64,000 nt of DNA from Methylococcus geothermalis (GTDB lineage: Bacteria; Pseudomonadota; Gammaproteobacteria; Methylococcales; Methylococcaceae), in contig NZ_CP046565.1 in assembly GCF_012769535.1 (NCBI RefSeq), positions 3,129,501 through 3,193,500 on the forward strand, in the 5' to 3' direction. Positions within the stretch are counted from its first letter, which is position 1. Each line of letters starts with the position of its first letter. The position numbers and the translations under genes were made by a program. Shown here in pieces: positions 1 through 10,674 of the stretch. Below the pieces are notes generated by a model. That model saw nothing but the letters and a program-made list of their open reading frames with translations. It ran no database searches and had not been told where the DNA came from.

Positions 1-508
1 CATGCAGCGTACCGATCGCCGAATCACCTTCCACGGCGCGATTGGCAACGGGCTGGTAACCCCGCCCCTTTTGCACGTGGAGCGTCATGCGCAAACGGCT
101 GCTGCCGGTCACATGTGCAATCAGCAAATCCGGATTGAGCACCTCAACATCGTGAGGGATTTCCATGTCTCCCGCCAAAACCTGTCCGGGCCCCTGTTTG
201 TCGATGTTCAGATAAACGTCGTGAGGCCCGTTGAGCCGAATAGCGAGGTTCTTCAAGTTCAAAAGCACGTCGATCACGTCCTCCTGAACCCCCTCGATGG
301 TCGAATACTCGTGCAGCACGCCGTCGATTACGACGTCCGTCACTGCCGCTCCTGGAATGGAAGAAAGAAGCACGCGTCTCAGGGCGTTGCCCAGAGTGTG
401 GCCGAACCCTCTCTCCAGCGGTTCGATCACCACACGTGCGGAGTTCGCCCCGTGAGGAACAACCTCCACCGTGCGCGGCTTGATCAGCTCGGCAAGCGAG
501 TTGTGCAT
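1..508 (-). CDS. rpoA: RNA polymerase alpha subunit, N-terminal part (runs off left edge)
   Basis: Alpha subunit of RNA polymerase; its N-terminal domain dimerises to nucleate core assembly. About 169 residues are visible, beginning MHNSLAELIKPR, which lines up residue for residue with the start of the E. coli protein. The family-typical LERGFGHTLGNALRR and DGVLHEYSTIEGVQED segments follow. An in-frame ATG five codons upstream (523) is possible, but the 508 start matches family length better. The gene lies 23 bases after rpsD as the last visible gene of the alpha operon. The C-terminal domain and any rplQ are outside the window. Confidence 0.95.
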   Translation of the reverse strand, partial: MHNSLAELIKPRTVEVVPHGANSARVVIEPLERGFGHTLGNALRRVLLSSIPGAAVTDVVIDGVLHEYSTIEGVQEDVIDVLLNLKNLAIRLNGPHDVYLNIDKQGPGQVLAGDMEIPHDVEVLNPDLLIAHVTGSSRLRMTLHVQKGRGYQPVANRAVEGDSAIGTLH

Positions 509-531
509 ATAGGTGTACCCCATCACGCGCG

Positions 532-1152
532 CTACTTCGAATACAATTCAACGACCAGTTGCTCGTTAATATCCGAGCCCAATTCGCTACGCTCCGGCGC
601 TGACTTGAAGGTGCCCTTCATGGCTTTGACGTCAACGTCGACCCAAGACGGGAACCCATACTGTTCCGTCACCTGAAGCGCGTCCTTTACCCGACCCTGG
701 GACTTGGCCTTCTCGCGAAGCTCGACGACATCGCCGCTGCGCACCTGGTAGGACGGGATGTTCAGGGTGCGCCCATTCAGGTTGATCGCCTTGTGCGACA
801 CGAGCTGCCTTGCTTCGGCGCGTGTCGACGCAAAACCCATACGATACACCACATTGTCCAGGCGGGATTCAAGCAGGCAAAGCAGGTTTTCACCTGTTGA
901 GCCCTTCAAACGGGACGCCTCGGCGTAGTAGTTGCGGAACTGGCGCTCCATGACGCCGTAGATTCGCCGCAGCTTCTGCTTCTCACGAAGCTGAGCCGCG
1001 TAATCGCTCAGTCGGGGCCGCTTCTGCCCATGCTGGCCGGGAGGCTGATCCAGCTTGCATTTGGACTCAAGGGACTTACCGCGGGACTTCAGGAACAGAT
1101 CGGTTCCCTCGCGCCGGCTCAACTTACACTTCGGCCCAAGATATCTAGCCAT
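532..1152 (-). CDS. rpsD: 30S ribosomal protein S4
   Basis: Primary 16S rRNA-binding protein that nucleates assembly of the 30S body; in E. coli it also represses the alpha operon. The product has 206 residues, the normal length. It starts [16 protein letters not shown] and has the S4 RNA-binding domain around residues 95-155 ([22 protein letters not shown]). The N-terminal zinc-type cysteine cluster is absent, as in the E. coli-like form. It sits 15 bases downstream of rpsK. Confidence 0.98.
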   Translation of the reverse strand: MARYLGPKCKLSRREGTDLFLKSRGKSLESKCKLDQPPGQHGQKRPRLSDYAAQLREKQKLRRIYGVMERQFRNYYAEASRLKGSTGENLLCLLESRLDNVVYRMGFASTRAEARQLVSHKAINLNGRTLNIPSYQVRSGDVVELREKAKSQGRVKDALQVTEQYGFPSWVDVDVKAMKGTFKSAPERSELGSDINEQLVVELYSK

Positions 1153-1167
1153 TTTTCAAAACCCTCG

Positions 1168-1554
1168 TCAGACGCGCCGTTTCTTCGGAGGACGACACCC
1201 GTTGTGAGGCAGCGGAGTGGTGTCCACGACGTTTACAATCTTAAAGCCCAAGGCGTTCAAAGAACGCACGGCCGATTCCCTCCCCGGACCGGGGCCGGTC
1301 ACATGGACGTCCAGATTCTTGATTCCGTATTCCTTCGCCACCGAACCTGCCTTTTCTGCAGCAACCTGAGCCGCAAACGGCGTGCTTTTGCGCGAGCCGC
1401 GAAAACCCGACGCTCCGGCGCTCGCCCAAGACAGGGCATTACCTTTTCTATCGGTAATGGTGACTATGGTGTTGTTGAAGGAGGCGCTGACATGAGCGAT
1501 GCCATCCGAAATGTCTCTTTTGATTCTCTTAGCGGGGCGACCTGTAGTAGCCAT
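1168..1554 (-). CDS. rpsK: 30S ribosomal protein S11
   Basis: Platform protein of the 30S subunit, near the mRNA exit. The product has 128 residues, the usual length, and ends in the basic tail [12 protein letters not shown]. The conserved core [15 protein letters not shown] and [12 protein letters not shown] is present. It lies between rpsM and rpsD with 15-base gaps on both sides, consistent with co-transcription in the alpha operon. Confidence 0.98.
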   Translation of the reverse strand: MATTGRPAKRIKRDISDGIAHVSASFNNTIVTITDRKGNALSWASAGASGFRGSRKSTPFAAQVAAEKAGSVAKEYGIKNLDVHVTGPGPGRESAVRSLNALGFKIVNVVDTTPLPHNGCRPPKKRRV

Positions 1555-1569
1555 TTTTCCACCGTACCG

Positions 1570-1926
1570 TTATTTCTTGATCGGGCGACGCGGTCCCTTG
1601 CGGGTGCGAGCGTTGGTTCGGGTGCGCTGACCTCGCGTCGGCAACCCGCGCCGATGCCTCATGCCGCGGTATGCGCCGAGGTCCATGAGCCGCTTGATGT
1701 TCATGGCGACTTCACGCCGAAGGTCGCCTTCCACGACGAACTTCGCGACTTCGCCACGCAGCCGCTCGACCTGTTCGTCGCTCAGCTCTCTGACTTTCTT
1801 GTCAGTCTCGATCCCGGCGTTCTCGCAAATCAAACCTGCACGCGTACGCCCGATGCCGTAGATCGCGGTCAGTGAGATTACTACATGCTTGTGATCTGGG
1901 ATGTTGACTCCAGCAATACGCGCCAT
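1570..1926 (-). CDS. rpsM: 30S ribosomal protein S13
   Basis: Head protein of the 30S subunit that contacts 23S rRNA (bridge B1a) and P-site tRNA through its basic tail. The product has 118 residues and starts [14 protein letters not shown]. It has the helix-two-turns-helix region (YGIGRTRAG) and the C-terminal [20 protein letters not shown] tail. It lies 82 bases after rpmJ, the longest gap between secY and rpoA, so an internal alpha-operon leader with S4-type control could lie here; none is recognisable by eye. Confidence 0.98.
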   Translation of the reverse strand: MARIAGVNIPDHKHVVISLTAIYGIGRTRAGLICENAGIETDKKVRELSDEQVERLRGEVAKFVVEGDLRREVAMNIKRLMDLGAYRGMRHRRGLPTRGQRTRTNARTRKGPRRPIKK

Positions 1927-2008
1927 TTAAACAAACTCCAACTCTAAGCCACTGAGCGAAAGCCGGCCATTATACACAGCCACCGGCCATCTCACAACGA
2001 CGAAAACA

Positions 2009-2122
2009 TCAACCCTGCCGCTGCTTGTGCCGGGCATCCTTACAAATGATGCGGACGATGCCGTTCCTCTTGAGGACCTTGCAGTTACGGCAGATGCGCT
2101 TAACAGATGCTCTAACTTTCAT
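2009..2122 (-). CDS. rpmJ: 50S ribosomal protein L36 (zinc-binding form)
   Basis: A 37-residue protein, translated directly from the minus strand (start ATG 2122-2120, stop TGA 2011-2009). It begins [15 protein letters not shown]. Cys11, Cys14, Cys27 and His32 form the zinc knuckle of the C+ paralogue of L36, rather than the zinc-free form made under zinc starvation. It is located 28 bases after secY, the standard spc-operon position. Confidence 0.96.
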
Positions 2123-2150
2123 AATGCTTCCTCGGCGACCATAAAAAGAA

Positions 2151-3476
2151 TCACCTAATATTAATATTGGTTTTCTTCAGCAATCCTTCGTACTGCTGAG
2201 ATATCACATAGGTCTGTATCTGCGCCATAAAGTCCATAACCACAACGACGATAATCAACAATGAGGTACCGCCGAAATAGAATGGCACATTCCAGTACAC
2301 GATCAAAAACTCCGGCAACAGACACACTGCCGTGATATAAATGCCGCCCACCAGCGTAAGCCGCGTCATGACGGTGTCGACATACCGAGCCGTCTGCTGG
2401 CCAGGTCTGATCCCCGGTATAAACGCACCGGACTTCTTCAGGTTCTCCGCCGTCTCGTTCGAATTAAAAACCAGAGCGGCATAGAAGAAGCAGAAAAACA
2501 TGATGGCGGCCGCGTAGCACAGAACATAGAGCGGCTGACCAGGCGACAGCGTGCTCGCTATATCCTGCAACCAAATCAACTTTTCGGAATTGCCAAACCA
2601 CCCCGCGAGGGTCGCCGGGAAAAGAATGATGGAGGACGCGAATATCGGAGGGATGACTCCCGACATATTCAATTTCAGCGGCAGAAAGCTTTTCTGCGCG
2701 GCATACATCCGCCGTCCTTCCTGGCGTTTGGCGTAGTTGATCGTGATTCTGCGCTGTCCTTTTTCGACGAAAACGACCAGCCACGTCACCGCGACGGCGA
2801 TCACTCCGATCCCGACGACGCTGAAGGCGCTCAGTTCGCCCGTGCGAGCCAGCTCGAGCGTGCCGCCCACGGCCGACGGCAGTCCCGCCACAATACCGGC
2901 GAAGATGATGATCGAGATTCCGTTGCCCAATCCTCTCTCGGTCACCTGCTCACCGAGCCACATCAGAAACATGGTCCCCGTCACGAGAGAAATGGCCGTC
3001 AGAGCAACGAACTGAAACCCTGGAGACACCACGATCGGCGCTCCGCCGGCGCTCTGATTCTGCAAGGCCATTGCGACACCCGTGGCCTGGAACGAGGCCA
3101 GAACCACCGTCGCATACCGGGTGTACTGATTGATTTTCTTGCGCCCGGACTCTCCTTCCTTCTTCAATTGCTCCAGCTTGGGCACGACGATCGTCATCAG
3201 CTGCAGGATGATCGAAGCAGAGATATACGGCATGATGCCGAGCGCGAAAATGCTCAACCGCTTCAGGGCGCCGCCCGAAAACATGTTCACCATGTCCAGG
3301 ATCGAGCTGCCCTGCTGATTGAACATCGCCGCCAGCGCCTTCGGATCAACGCCGGGAATCGGAATGTGCGCGCCGATCCGGAAAACGATGAGCGCGCCAA
3401 CGACGAACAGCAAACGCTGGCGAAGCTCGGTGAACCTGCCGCCCCGGTCCGCCATCAAAGGGTTGATGGCGCTCAT
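2151..3476 (-). CDS. secY: Protein translocase subunit SecY
   Basis: Central channel of the SecYEG translocon in the inner membrane. The product has 441 residues with ten predicted membrane spans. It starts by the typical N-terminal motif [26 protein letters not shown]. Signature segments include the plug region after [16 protein letters not shown] and the cytosolic loop [14 protein letters not shown]. Its ATG overlaps the TGA of rplO by one base (TGATG), so translation is probably coupled to the ribosomal genes. Confidence 0.98.
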
Positions 3477-3910
3477 CAGCTTTCCACTTTGCCGCCCGCG
3501 GCTTCGATCGCAGCACGGGCACCCTGGGTCACACCGATGCCCCGTACGCTCACGGGCCCTTGCACCGAACCGGTCGCAACGATCTTGACCGTTTTCGCCT
3601 CCGCGGGCACGAGCCCGGCTTCCTTAAGCTCAGCCAGCCCGATCACGTCACCGGAGACCTTCGAAAGCTGCGTCAGCGTCACCTCGGCGACGAAGCGCTT
3701 TTTCGCGCTACGGAAACCCACTTTCGGCAAACGGCGCTGAAGCGGCATCTGGCCACCTTCGAACCCTACCTTGTGGAAGCCGCCAGCGCGCGCTTTTTGG
3801 CCTTTATGTCCCCGTCCGCTCGTCTTGCCGAGCGTCGAGCCGATCCCACGTCCCAGCCGCTTTTTTGCCGGACGGCTACCGTCCCGCGCACCGATGGTAT
3901 TCAAAAACAT
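3476..3910 (-). CDS. rplO: 50S ribosomal protein L15
   Basis: Late-assembly 50S protein. The product has 144 residues and the glycine-rich N-terminal arm [22 protein letters not shown] that threads into 23S rRNA, followed by the [15 protein letters not shown] motif. It starts one base after the rpmD stop and overlaps secY by one base, giving the tight rpmD-rplO-secY arrangement of a spc operon. Confidence 0.98.
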   Translation of the reverse strand: MFLNTIGARDGSRPAKKRLGRGIGSTLGKTSGRGHKGQKARAGGFHKVGFEGGQMPLQRRLPKVGFRSAKKRFVAEVTLTQLSKVSGDVIGLAELKEAGLVPAEAKTVKIVATGSVQGPVSVRGIGVTQGARAAIEAAGGKVES

Positions 3911-3911
3911 G

Positions 3912-4097
3912 TCAGATCTCCTCGACCTTGAGCAAGTACGAGACTTTCGAAATCATGCCCAGAATTTCGGGCGTGCCTCGCACATCGACGCTCTGATGGG
4001 GTTTACGCAATCCAAGCCCGCGCAGACAGGCTTTGTGGGATTCGAGCCGTCCGTTGGCGCTACGCACCTGAGTGACGCGCAGAGTTTTGTTCGTCAT
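3912..4097 (-). CDS. rpmD: 50S ribosomal protein L30
   Basis: Small 50S protein of 61 residues starting [17 protein letters not shown]. It has the conserved [17 protein letters not shown] stretch typical of bacterial L30. A GTG one codon upstream is also in frame, but the ATG at 4097 is preferred. It is placed between rpsE (7-base gap) and rplO. Confidence 0.96.
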   Translation of the reverse strand: MTNKTLRVTQVRSANGRLESHKACLRGLGLRKPHQSVDVRGTPEILGMISKVSYLLKVEEI

Positions 4098-4104
4098 CAC
4101 ACGA

Positions 4105-4614
4105 TCACCCCAGCAATTCTTCGACGGTCATTCCGCGTTTCGCGGCAACAGACTTAGGATCGCGCAATTCCGTCAATCCCTTGATGGTCGCGCGAACGAC
4201 ATTGATCGGGTTGTTGGTTCCGATGCACTTGGCCAGAACATTATGGACGCCAACGACCTCGAAAACGGCGCGCATCGCCCCGCCGGCGATGATGCCGGTA
4301 CCCTCGGAAGCAGGCTGCATGTGCACTTTCGCCGCGCCGGCCGCAGAGGTGACCGGGTGGTGCAAGGTCTGACCGTTGAGCGCGACCTTCCGCATGTTCT
4401 TGCGCGCCTGCTCCATCGACTTTTGAATCGCTACCGGGACTTCCCTCGCCTTGCTGAGGCCGAAGCCGACGCGCCCGTTGCCATCACCGACGACTGTCAG
4501 GGCGGTAAATCCAAACTGCCGTCCCCCCTTGACCACCTTCGAGACACGCCGCACGGCGACCAACTTTTCCTGCAGCCCTTCTCCAGCGCCTGCCTGAGTA
4601 CTCACGTTTGCCAT
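4105..4614 (-). CDS. rpsE: 30S ribosomal protein S5
   Basis: 30S body protein involved in mRNA unwinding and decoding fidelity. The product has 169 residues with the N-terminal double-stranded RNA-binding fold ([33 protein letters not shown]; spectinomycin-contact loop near residues 20-35) and the C-terminal domain with [13 protein letters not shown]. There is a 12-base gap from rplR. Confidence 0.98.
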   Translation of the reverse strand: MANVSTQAGAGEGLQEKLVAVRRVSKVVKGGRQFGFTALTVVGDGNGRVGFGLSKAREVPVAIQKSMEQARKNMRKVALNGQTLHHPVTSAAGAAKVHMQPASEGTGIIAGGAMRAVFEVVGVHNVLAKCIGTNNPINVVRATIKGLTELRDPKSVAAKRGMTVEELLG

Positions 4615-4626
4615 TGATAATCCTCG

Positions 4627-4980
4627 CTAGAACTGAAGTCCGGCTTCGCGCGCGGCATCGGCCAGCGCCTTGATACGCCCGTGATACTTGAATCCGGAGC
4701 GGTCGAACGCGACGCTGGACACACCCGCGGCAAGTGCCTTTTCCGCGATGCGGCGACCTACCTCGGTGGCGGCGTCCCTATTTCCAGTCACCGACAACTT
4801 TTCGCGAATAGCGGGCTCGAGTGTCGACGCGGAAGCCAGAACCGTCCCGCCGTCGGGAGCGATGACCTGCGCGTAAATATGCCTGGGAGTACGATGAACG
4901 GTCAGCCTATTCGCCCCCGTTGCGCGAATGACATGCCGTGTTTTTGCTGCCCTTTTGAGGCGGGCCTGTTTTTTATCCAT
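4627..4980 (-). CDS. rplR: 50S ribosomal protein L18
   Basis: 5S rRNA-binding protein of the central protuberance. The product has 117 residues when started at [19 protein letters not shown], the normal length. An 18-codon in-frame upstream extension reaches back into rplF and is unlikely. Motifs include [17 protein letters not shown] and the C-terminal [24 protein letters not shown]. Confidence 0.97.
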   Translation of the reverse strand: MDKKQARLKRAAKTRHVIRATGANRLTVHRTPRHIYAQVIAPDGGTVLASASTLEPAIREKLSVTGNRDAATEVGRRIAEKALAAGVSSVAFDRSGFKYHGRIKALADAAREAGLQF

Positions 4981-4990
4981 TGCTCTTGCC

Positions 4991-5524
4991 TTACTTCTTC
5001 TTCGCTTCCTTGCGGATGATGACCTCGTCCGCATAGCGGACGCCCTTGCCCTTATAAGGTTCCGGTGACCGGAATGCGCGGATGTTGGCCGCCACTTGGC
5101 CGACCACCTGCCGGTCCGCTCCTTTCACGACGATGTCGGTCTGTGACGGCGTCTCAACCACAATGCCCGCCGGAACTTTGAATTCCACCGGATGGGAATA
5201 TCCGAGACTGAGGCTCAGCACATCGCCCTTGGCTTGCGCGCGATAGCCCACGCCGACCAGGGACAGCTTTCGCTCGAACCCGCTGCTGACGCCCACGATC
5301 ATGTTGGCCAAATTGGCCCGCGTGGTCCCGGCTAGAGCATTCTGCTTCTGATCGTTCTTGTCGTAGTCGACGGAAACGGCACCAGCGTCGATGTTCACGC
5401 GGAGGCCCGCGGGCACCGCACGCGACAAAACTCCGTTCTTGCCTTTCGCCGTTACGACGCCTTCGGCGATGCTGACTTCCACACCCTTGGGAATGGAGAT
5501 TGGATTGTTAGCTACACGAGACAT
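4991..5524 (-). CDS. rplF: 50S ribosomal protein L6
   Basis: 50S protein near the factor-binding site. The product has 177 residues, exactly the family norm, when started at [14 protein letters not shown]. The ATG six codons upstream is a weaker choice. There are two tandem L6 folds, and the C-terminal rRNA-binding signature [14 protein letters not shown] is present. It follows rpsH by 21 bases. Confidence 0.97.
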   Translation of the reverse strand: MSRVANNPISIPKGVEVSIAEGVVTAKGKNGVLSRAVPAGLRVNIDAGAVSVDYDKNDQKQNALAGTTRANLANMIVGVSSGFERKLSLVGVGYRAQAKGDVLSLSLGYSHPVEFKVPAGIVVETPSQTDIVVKGADRQVVGQVAANIRAFRSPEPYKGKGVRYADEVIIRKEAKKK

Positions 5525-5545
5525 ATCGGCCAGCCTGCACAAACA

Positions 5546-5941
5546 TCATTGAACGACACAGAGGATTTCACCGCCCTCGCCCAGCACCCTGGCTTTGCGA
5601 TCGGACATCACGCCCTTGGACGTCGAGACGATAGCGATGCCAAAGCCGCCCATAACCTTGGGCATTTCGTCGCGGCCTCGATAACGCCGGCATCCTGGCT
5701 TGCTGACCCGCCGGATCTTGTCGATAACCGGCGCCCCGTTGTAATACTTGAGTTCCACGCGGAGAGTAGGCTTACCCTGCTCTGTCGCATCGGCGAAACC
5801 CGCGATGTAACCTTCGTCCTTCAACACCTGGCACACGGCCCGCTTGAGCTTGGAAGCGGGAACGACGATCTCCGACTTGCCCGCCGCCTGACCGTTGCGT
5901 ATCCGGGTGAGGAGATCGCTCAATGGATCTGACATACTCAT
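5546..5941 (-). CDS. rpsH: 30S ribosomal protein S8
   Basis: Primary 16S rRNA-binding protein of the central domain; in E. coli it is the translational repressor of the spc operon. The product has 131 residues from [17 protein letters not shown], matching the E. coli start. A longer in-frame extension runs back into rpsN and is rejected. The C-terminal signature [26 protein letters not shown] is intact. Confidence 0.97.
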   Translation of the reverse strand: MSMSDPLSDLLTRIRNGQAAGKSEIVVPASKLKRAVCQVLKDEGYIAGFADATEQGKPTLRVELKYYNGAPVIDKIRRVSKPGCRRYRGRDEMPKVMGGFGIAIVSTSKGVMSDRKARVLGEGGEILCVVQ

Positions 5942-5982
5942 GACTATAAACTCCGACTCGTTCGTGTAACCGCGCTCCCGGC

Positions 5983-6288
5983 TTACCAGCTTGCCTTGAC
6001 TACGCCCGGCACTTCGCCGCGCATGACACACTCGCGCAGCTTATTGCGTCCCAGCCCGAATTTTCTGTAAAACCCGTGCGGGCGCCCCGTCAGCTGGCAC
6101 CTGTTACGCTGGCGCGTACCGGAGCTGTCGCGAGGCAGCTTCTGAAGCGCAACGACTGCGGCCTCTCGCTGCTCATCAGGCGTGCCCTGCGCGCAGATCA
6201 TGGCCTTGAGTTCGGCTCTCCTTTTCGCATACCGATTGCTCAGCTTCTGGCGCTTCACTTCGCGCGCGATCATTGATTTCTTTGCCAT
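5983..6288 (-). CDS. rpsN: 30S ribosomal protein S14 (zinc-independent form)
   Basis: 30S head protein. The product has 101 residues starting [14 protein letters not shown]. The long form lacks CxxC zinc knuckles, so it is the C- variant. It contains the conserved [19 protein letters not shown] motif. It lies 12 bases after rplE. The L36 in the same operon is the zinc-binding form, so the two proteins differ in zinc need. Confidence 0.97.
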   Translation of the reverse strand: MAKKSMIAREVKRQKLSNRYAKRRAELKAMICAQGTPDEQREAAVVALQKLPRDSSGTRQRNRCQLTGRPHGFYRKFGLGRNKLRECVMRGEVPGVVKASW

Positions 6289-6300
6289 GACTGGACCCCG

Positions 6301-6840
6301 TTACGTCCGAAATGGAAATTTGAACGCCTCGAGCAATGCCCTGGCTTCGGCGTCAGATTTGGCGGTGGATGTGATGGTAATGTCCATGCCCCGGATGGCA
6401 TCGATCTTGTCGTAGTCGATCTCCGGGAAAATGATTTGTTCCTTCACGCCCATCGAATAGTTACCCCGCCCGTCGAACGCCTTCGGGTTCAGTCCCCGGA
6501 AATCGCGGATACGGGGAATCGCGACGCTGATGAGGCGATCCAGAAACTCGTACATGCGCGCCCGCCGCAGGGTGACCTTGCAGCCCACCGGCATACCTTC
6601 CCGAATCTTGAAGCCGGCGATCGACTTCCGGGCGTGCGTGATGATGGGCTTTTGGCCCCCGATCGCCTGCATGTGCTCGACGGCATGCTGCAGAATCTTT
6701 TTATCGGCGACCGCCTCGCCCACCCCCATGTTGAGGGTGATCTTTACCAACCGGGGAACTTCCATGACGGATTGGTAACCGAATCGCGCCATCAATTCCG
6801 GTACGACTTTCTCTTTGTAAAGGTCTTCTAACCTAGCCAT
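6301..6840 (-). CDS. rplE: 50S ribosomal protein L5
   Basis: 5S rRNA-binding protein of the central protuberance that contacts P-site tRNA. The product has 179 residues from [16 protein letters not shown], the E. coli length; an upstream in-frame start six codons earlier is not needed. It has the conserved segments [16 protein letters not shown] and [20 protein letters not shown]. It is followed after 12 bases by rpsN. Confidence 0.98.
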   Translation of the reverse strand: MARLEDLYKEKVVPELMARFGYQSVMEVPRLVKITLNMGVGEAVADKKILQHAVEHMQAIGGQKPIITHARKSIAGFKIREGMPVGCKVTLRRARMYEFLDRLISVAIPRIRDFRGLNPKAFDGRGNYSMGVKEQIIFPEIDYDKIDAIRGMDITITSTAKSDAEARALLEAFKFPFRT

Positions 6841-6854
6841 GACACATCCGCTAC

Positions 6855-7172
6855 TCAAGCGTCAATCAGTTCGTTGGTGGATCTATAAAAACGGACTTTC
6901 CTGCCGTCCGCCAGCAACCGGAATCCGACGCGATCACCCTTGTTAGTGGCGGCGTTGAACAGCGCCACATTGGAACTGTGGATCGGCATGGACTTCTCGA
7001 CGATACCGCCCGTCACACCCCTCATGGGATTCGGGCGCTGGTGCTTACGAACCAGATTGACGCCTTCGACCAGCAATTTGTCTCCGCTCAGCACCGATAG
7101 CACCGAGCCTCTCTTACCTTTATCCTTTCCGGCGATGACGATCACTTGATCGCCTTTCTTGATCCTACGCAT
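6855..7172 (-). CDS. rplX: 50S ribosomal protein L24
   Basis: Early 50S assembly initiator at the tunnel exit. The product has 105 residues with the KOW motif at the start ([18 protein letters not shown]), followed by [15 protein letters not shown]. It lies between rplN (19 bases) and rplE (14 bases). Confidence 0.98.
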   Translation of the reverse strand: MRRIKKGDQVIVIAGKDKGKRGSVLSVLSGDKLLVEGVNLVRKHQRPNPMRGVTGGIVEKSMPIHSSNVALFNAATNKGDRVGFRLLADGRKVRFYRSTNELIDA

Positions 7173-7191
7173 GGGGCAACACCTTCTTACG

Positions 7192-7560
7192 TCAAAGCAC
7201 TTCCGGCGCCAGGGAGATGATCTTCATAAACTTCTCCGAACGAAGCTCACGCGTCACCGGCCCGAAAATGCGCGTTCCGATAGGCTGATGCTGATTGTTC
7301 AGGATGACCGCCGCGTTGTTGTCGAACCGTATCAGCGATCCGTCGGCACGCCTCACCCCCTTACGGGTGCGAACCACTACCGCATTGTAAACCTCGCCTT
7401 TCTTTACGCGTCCGCGGGGGATTGCATCCTTCACGCTTACCTTGATGACATCGCCGATATTCGCATAGCGACGCTTGGACCCACCAAGGACCTTAATACA
7501 CATGACTTGCCGCGCGCCGCTGTTGTCTGCGACATCCAGACAGGTCTGCATCTGTATCAT
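7192..7560 (-). CDS. rplN: 50S ribosomal protein L14
   Basis: 50S interface protein forming bridges B5/B8. The product has 122 residues starting [17 protein letters not shown], with the conserved [14 protein letters not shown] and [16 protein letters not shown] C-terminal motif. The 44-base gap after rpsQ corresponds to the S10/spc operon boundary. Genes on both sides run in the same direction, and no terminator is visible in the gap. Confidence 0.98.
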   Translation of the reverse strand: MIQMQTCLDVADNSGARQVMCIKVLGGSKRRYANIGDVIKVSVKDAIPRGRVKKGEVYNAVVVRTRKGVRRADGSLIRFDNNAAVILNNQHQPIGTRIFGPVTRELRSEKFMKIISLAPEVL

Positions 7561-7604
7561 CGTTCAAATCTCCAATTAAATGCTCAAGGCCCTGGTGGAC
7601 GAGA

Positions 7605-7865
7605 TCACACCGCGCGCTCGACCACCGCACCAAGGGTCCAGGCCTTTTTCTTCGAGACCGGCCGAGAGGCGTGCAAGGTCACCAAGTCTCCGATGCCGCA
7701 TTCGTTGTTCTCGTCATGCGCCAGCACCTTGGTTGTGCGGCGAATATACTTGCCATACAACGGATGGGACACTTGCCGCTCGATGGCCACTACGATGGTT
7801 CGGTCCATCTTGTTCGATACCACGCGCCCGGTAACGCTCCGTACGCGACCTTCGCTGACCGTCAT
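7605..7865 (-). CDS. rpsQ: 30S ribosomal protein S17
   Basis: Early 16S rRNA 5'-domain binding protein with an OB fold. The product has 86 residues with [18 protein letters not shown] and [13 protein letters not shown]. Its ATG overlaps the end of rpmC by four bases (ATGA), indicating coupled translation. It is the last gene of the classical S10 block. Confidence 0.98.
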   Translation of the reverse strand: MTVSEGRVRSVTGRVVSNKMDRTIVVAIERQVSHPLYGKYIRRTTKVLAHDENNECGIGDLVTLHASRPVSKKKAWTLGAVVERAV

Positions 7866-8056
7866 ACCTTCCCGCCCTTCTCTGCTAAAACCATGTTCAC
7901 TCGCGCGATATCGCGCCGGACCGACTTGATCTGATGAGATTTGCCCAACTGGCCGGTAGCCTGTTGCATCCTGAGACTGAATGCCTCCCGATGGAGGTCC
8001 AACAACGTCGACTTGAGCTCGTCTGGCTGTTTCGTTCTAAGTTCGCTGGCTTTCAT
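7862..8056 (-). CDS. rpmC: 50S ribosomal protein L29
   Basis: Tunnel-exit protein that helps dock SRP and trigger factor. The product has 64 residues from [14 protein letters not shown]; a GTG one codon upstream is also in frame. The two-helix hairpin carries the conserved [12 protein letters not shown] segment. Start and stop overlap its neighbours (TGATG with rplP, ATGA with rpsQ). Confidence 0.97.
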   Translation of the reverse strand: MKASELRTKQPDELKSTLLDLHREAFSLRMQQATGQLGKSHQIKSVRRDIARVNMVLAEKGGKV

Positions 8057-8469
8057 CACATCACCGTACGAAGGGAAAAGGTGGTCTGGACCGGCAGCTT
8101 CGCCGCCGCCAGCCGGAACGCCTCACGGGCCAGTTCTTCGCTTACGCCCTCGAGCTCGTACAGCATGGTGCCGGGCTTGATTTCGGCAACCCAGTATTCC
8201 ACGCTGCCTTTACCGCTGCCCATGCGGACTTCTAACGGCTTTTTGCTGATGGGTTTATCCGGGAAGACGCGGATCCATATCTTTCCGCCACGCTTCACGT
8301 GACGGGAAATGGTCCGGCGCGCAGCCTCGATTTGGCGGGCGGTTATTCTACCCCGAGTCGTGGCCTTAAGGCCATATTCACCGAACGATACCTTGCTGCC
8401 CGCGATGGCCAGGCCGGTATTGCGCCCCTTATGCTGTTTCCTGTATTTCGTTCTTTTTGGCTGCAACAT
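8056..8469 (-). CDS. rplP: 50S ribosomal protein L16
   Basis: 50S protein that positions A-site tRNA. The product has 137 residues starting [17 protein letters not shown]. It has conserved [29 protein letters not shown], including the arginine in the region hydroxylated by YcfD-type oxygenases in other bacteria. Stop and start overlap with rpmC. Confidence 0.98.
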   Translation of the reverse strand: MLQPKRTKYRKQHKGRNTGLAIAGSKVSFGEYGLKATTRGRITARQIEAARRTISRHVKRGGKIWIRVFPDKPISKKPLEVRMGSGKGSVEYWVAEIKPGTMLYELEGVSEELAREAFRLAAAKLPVQTTFSLRTVM

Positions 8470-8481
8470 GGCACGACCTCA

Positions 8482-9153
8482 TCACGCTTCAACCGCGCTG
8501 CGGGTTTTCGACTCCGCATGCACAGGCTCGAAAACCTCGCCCTTGAAAATCCAGACCTTCACGCCGATGACCCCATAAGTGGTCACCGCCTCGGCAAAAC
8601 CGTAGTCGATATCCGCACGGAAGGTGTGCAGCGGCACGCGGCCCTCCCGATACCACTCGGTCCGCGCGATTTCGGCTCCGTTCAGCCTGCCGGCGACACT
8701 GATCTTGATGCCTTCGGCGCCGACGCGAAGCGTATTCTGGACGGCTCGCTTCATCGCACGCCGGAACATGATGCGTTTCTCCAACTGCTGAGCCACGCCT
8801 TCGGCCACCAGTTGAGCATCCAGCTCGGGCTTGCGGATTTCCTCGACGCTGACCTGAACAGGCACCCCCATGAACCGGGACACATCGCGCCGCAGCGTAT
8901 CGATGTCCTCGCCGCGTTTACCGATCACGATGCCGGGCCTCGCGGTGTGGATGGTGATCTGAGCGTTGTTCGCCAGCCGATTGATCTGGATCCGGCTGAC
9001 CGATGCATGCTTCAGCTTCCGCTTCAGAAATTCTCGGACCTTCAGGTCGTTGTTGAGAAAGACGGGATACGACTTACTGTCGGCGAACCAGCGCGACGTC
9101 CAGTCCTTGATATATCCCAGACGAATTCCAATAGGATTGACTTTTTGCCCCAT
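8482..9153 (-). CDS. rpsC: 30S ribosomal protein S3
   Basis: 30S protein at the mRNA entry channel with helicase function. The product has 223 residues, close to the typical 220-235. The KH type II domain lies around residues 40-105 and includes the GxxG loop in [10 protein letters not shown]. The C-terminal domain has [23 protein letters not shown]. It lies 22 bases after rplV. Confidence 0.98.
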   Translation of the reverse strand: MGQKVNPIGIRLGYIKDWTSRWFADSKSYPVFLNNDLKVREFLKRKLKHASVSRIQINRLANNAQITIHTARPGIVIGKRGEDIDTLRRDVSRFMGVPVQVSVEEIRKPELDAQLVAEGVAQQLEKRIMFRRAMKRAVQNTLRVGAEGIKISVAGRLNGAEIARTEWYREGRVPLHTFRADIDYGFAEAVTTYGVIGVKVWIFKGEVFEPVHAESKTRSAVEA

Positions 9154-9175
9154 GACGGAATGCCTTTACTAATGC

Positions 9176-9508
9176 CTAATTGTCCGACACCAGCACGGTG
9201 ATGTGCGAGGTGCGCTTGAGTATCCGATTGGCGCGCCCCTTCGCCCGGGGGCTCATCCGCTTGAGGACGGGGCCTTCGTCGACGAACACCGTCTTTACAC
9301 GCAACTCGTCAACATCGGCGCCTTCATTATGTTCAGCGTTGGCGATCGCTGCCTGAAGCACCTTTTTGACCAGCCCGGCGGCTTTTTTGTTGCTGAACGT
9401 CAGAAGGTCCAGCGCCGCCGCAACATTGAGGCCGCGAATCTGATCGGCGACCAGCCGGCACTTCTGAGGAGAAATGCGCGCCGTTTTATGTTTCGATAAT
9501 GCTTCCAT
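9176..9508 (-). CDS. rplV: 50S ribosomal protein L22
   Basis: Tunnel-lining protein whose beta-hairpin, together with L4, forms the constriction contacted by macrolides and arrest peptides. The product has 110 residues, the normal size, with [16 protein letters not shown] and the hairpin followed by [22 protein letters not shown]. It lies between rpsS and rpsC. Confidence 0.98.
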   Translation of the reverse strand: MEALSKHKTARISPQKCRLVADQIRGLNVAAALDLLTFSNKKAAGLVKKVLQAAIANAEHNEGADVDELRVKTVFVDEGPVLKRMSPRAKGRANRILKRTSHITVLVSDN

Positions 9509-9520
9509 CGACTACACGCC

Positions 9521-9793
9521 TCACTTACTCTTCTTGTCGGCCTGATGCCCTTTGTAAGTCCGCGTCGGAGCGAACTCCCCCAGTTTATGGCCGACCATGT
9601 TATCGGTGACCAAAACGGGTACATGTTGTTTCCCGTTATGCACTGCGATGGTCTTACCGATCATCTCGGGTAGCACCATCGAGCGGCGCGACCATGTCTT
9701 GATGGGCTTCTTGGCGCCGGTCGAATTCGCCTCATCCACCTTTTTCATCAGGTGGTGATCGACAAAAGGGCCTTTCTTGATAGAACGTGGCAC
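9521..9793 (-). CDS. rpsS: 30S ribosomal protein S19
   Basis: 30S head protein partnered with S13. The product has 90 residues starting [18 protein letters not shown], with conserved [15 protein letters not shown] and [16 protein letters not shown]. It follows rplB by 19 bases and precedes rplV by 12. Confidence 0.98.
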   Translation of the reverse strand: MPRSIKKGPFVDHHLMKKVDEANSTGAKKPIKTWSRRSMVLPEMIGKTIAVHNGKQHVPVLVTDNMVGHKLGEFAPTRTYKGHQADKKSK

Positions 9794-9812
9794 GGTCTAT
9801 TCCTCTTACTCG

Positions 9813-10640
9813 TTATCGCGTCTTGCGTCTGCGAATGATCAGACCATCGGTTCGCTTATTGTTTCGGGTTTTGTAGCCCTTGGTCGGGATACCCCAGGGC
9901 GATACTGGATGCCTACCTCCCGAAGTTCTACCCTCACCACCGCCGTGCGGGTGATCCACCGGATTCATGGCGACCCCACGCACGGTGGGGCGAACTCCAC
10001 GCCAACGGGACGCGCCGGCTTTGCCCAACGAAACCAGGTTGTGCTCGGTATTGGAAACTTCGCCGATAGTGGCTTTACAATCCGCCAGCACCTTGCGCAT
10101 CTCGCCGGAACGCATGCGAATGGTTGCATACTCTCCATCTTTCGCGACCAACTGGATCGAGGTGCCGGCACTGCGTGCATACTGAGCGCCTTTCCCCGGC
10201 TTACCTTCGACACAATGCACGAGGGTACCGACGGGGATGTTCCGCAACGGCAGACTGTTGCCGACCTTGATCGGAGCGAACTCGCTGGCGACGATTTCAT
10301 GCCCGGCGCGCAGACCCGCCGGCGCCACGATGTAACGCCGCTCTCCGTCCCTGTATAACACCAACGCGATATAGGCGGTTCGATTCGGGTCGTATTCGAT
10401 ACGCTCGACACGAGCCGGGACATCGAGCTTACCGCGCTTGAAATCCACTATTCGGTAAAACTGCTTGTGTCCACCGCCTTTGTGCCGAGTGGTCACACGG
10501 CCCTGATTATTGCGGCCCGACGAGCGCGTCTGCTTTTCGAGCAGCTTCGCATACGGTTCGCCCTTGTGCAGTTCTTCGCTACGCACCCGCGTCACAAAGC
10601 GCGAGCCGGCAGAAGTGGGTTTTTGTTTAATCAGAGCCAT
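9813..10640 (-). CDS. rplB: 50S ribosomal protein L2
   Basis: Universal protein next to the peptidyl-transferase centre. The product has 275 residues from [15 protein letters not shown]; an in-frame start six codons upstream is less likely. It carries the C-terminal signature [22 protein letters not shown] with the histidine important for peptidyl transfer. It lies 34 bases after rplW. Confidence 0.98.
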   Translation of the reverse strand: MALIKQKPTSAGSRFVTRVRSEELHKGEPYAKLLEKQTRSSGRNNQGRVTTRHKGGGHKQFYRIVDFKRGKLDVPARVERIEYDPNRTAYIALVLYRDGERRYIVAPAGLRAGHEIVASEFAPIKVGNSLPLRNIPVGTLVHCVEGKPGKGAQYARSAGTSIQLVAKDGEYATIRMRSGEMRKVLADCKATIGEVSNTEHNLVSLGKAGASRWRGVRPTVRGVAMNPVDHPHGGGEGRTSGGRHPVSPWGIPTKGYKTRNNKRTDGLIIRRRKTR

Positions 10641-10674
10641 GGTCTTATCTTTACTCAAGCAATCGAATATCGAA

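Noticed and set aside
1927..2008. Alpha-operon S4-binding pseudoknot before rpsM
   Set aside because: The 82-base gap could hold a leader, but I could not fold a convincing pseudoknot by eye and saw no conserved start-site pairing.
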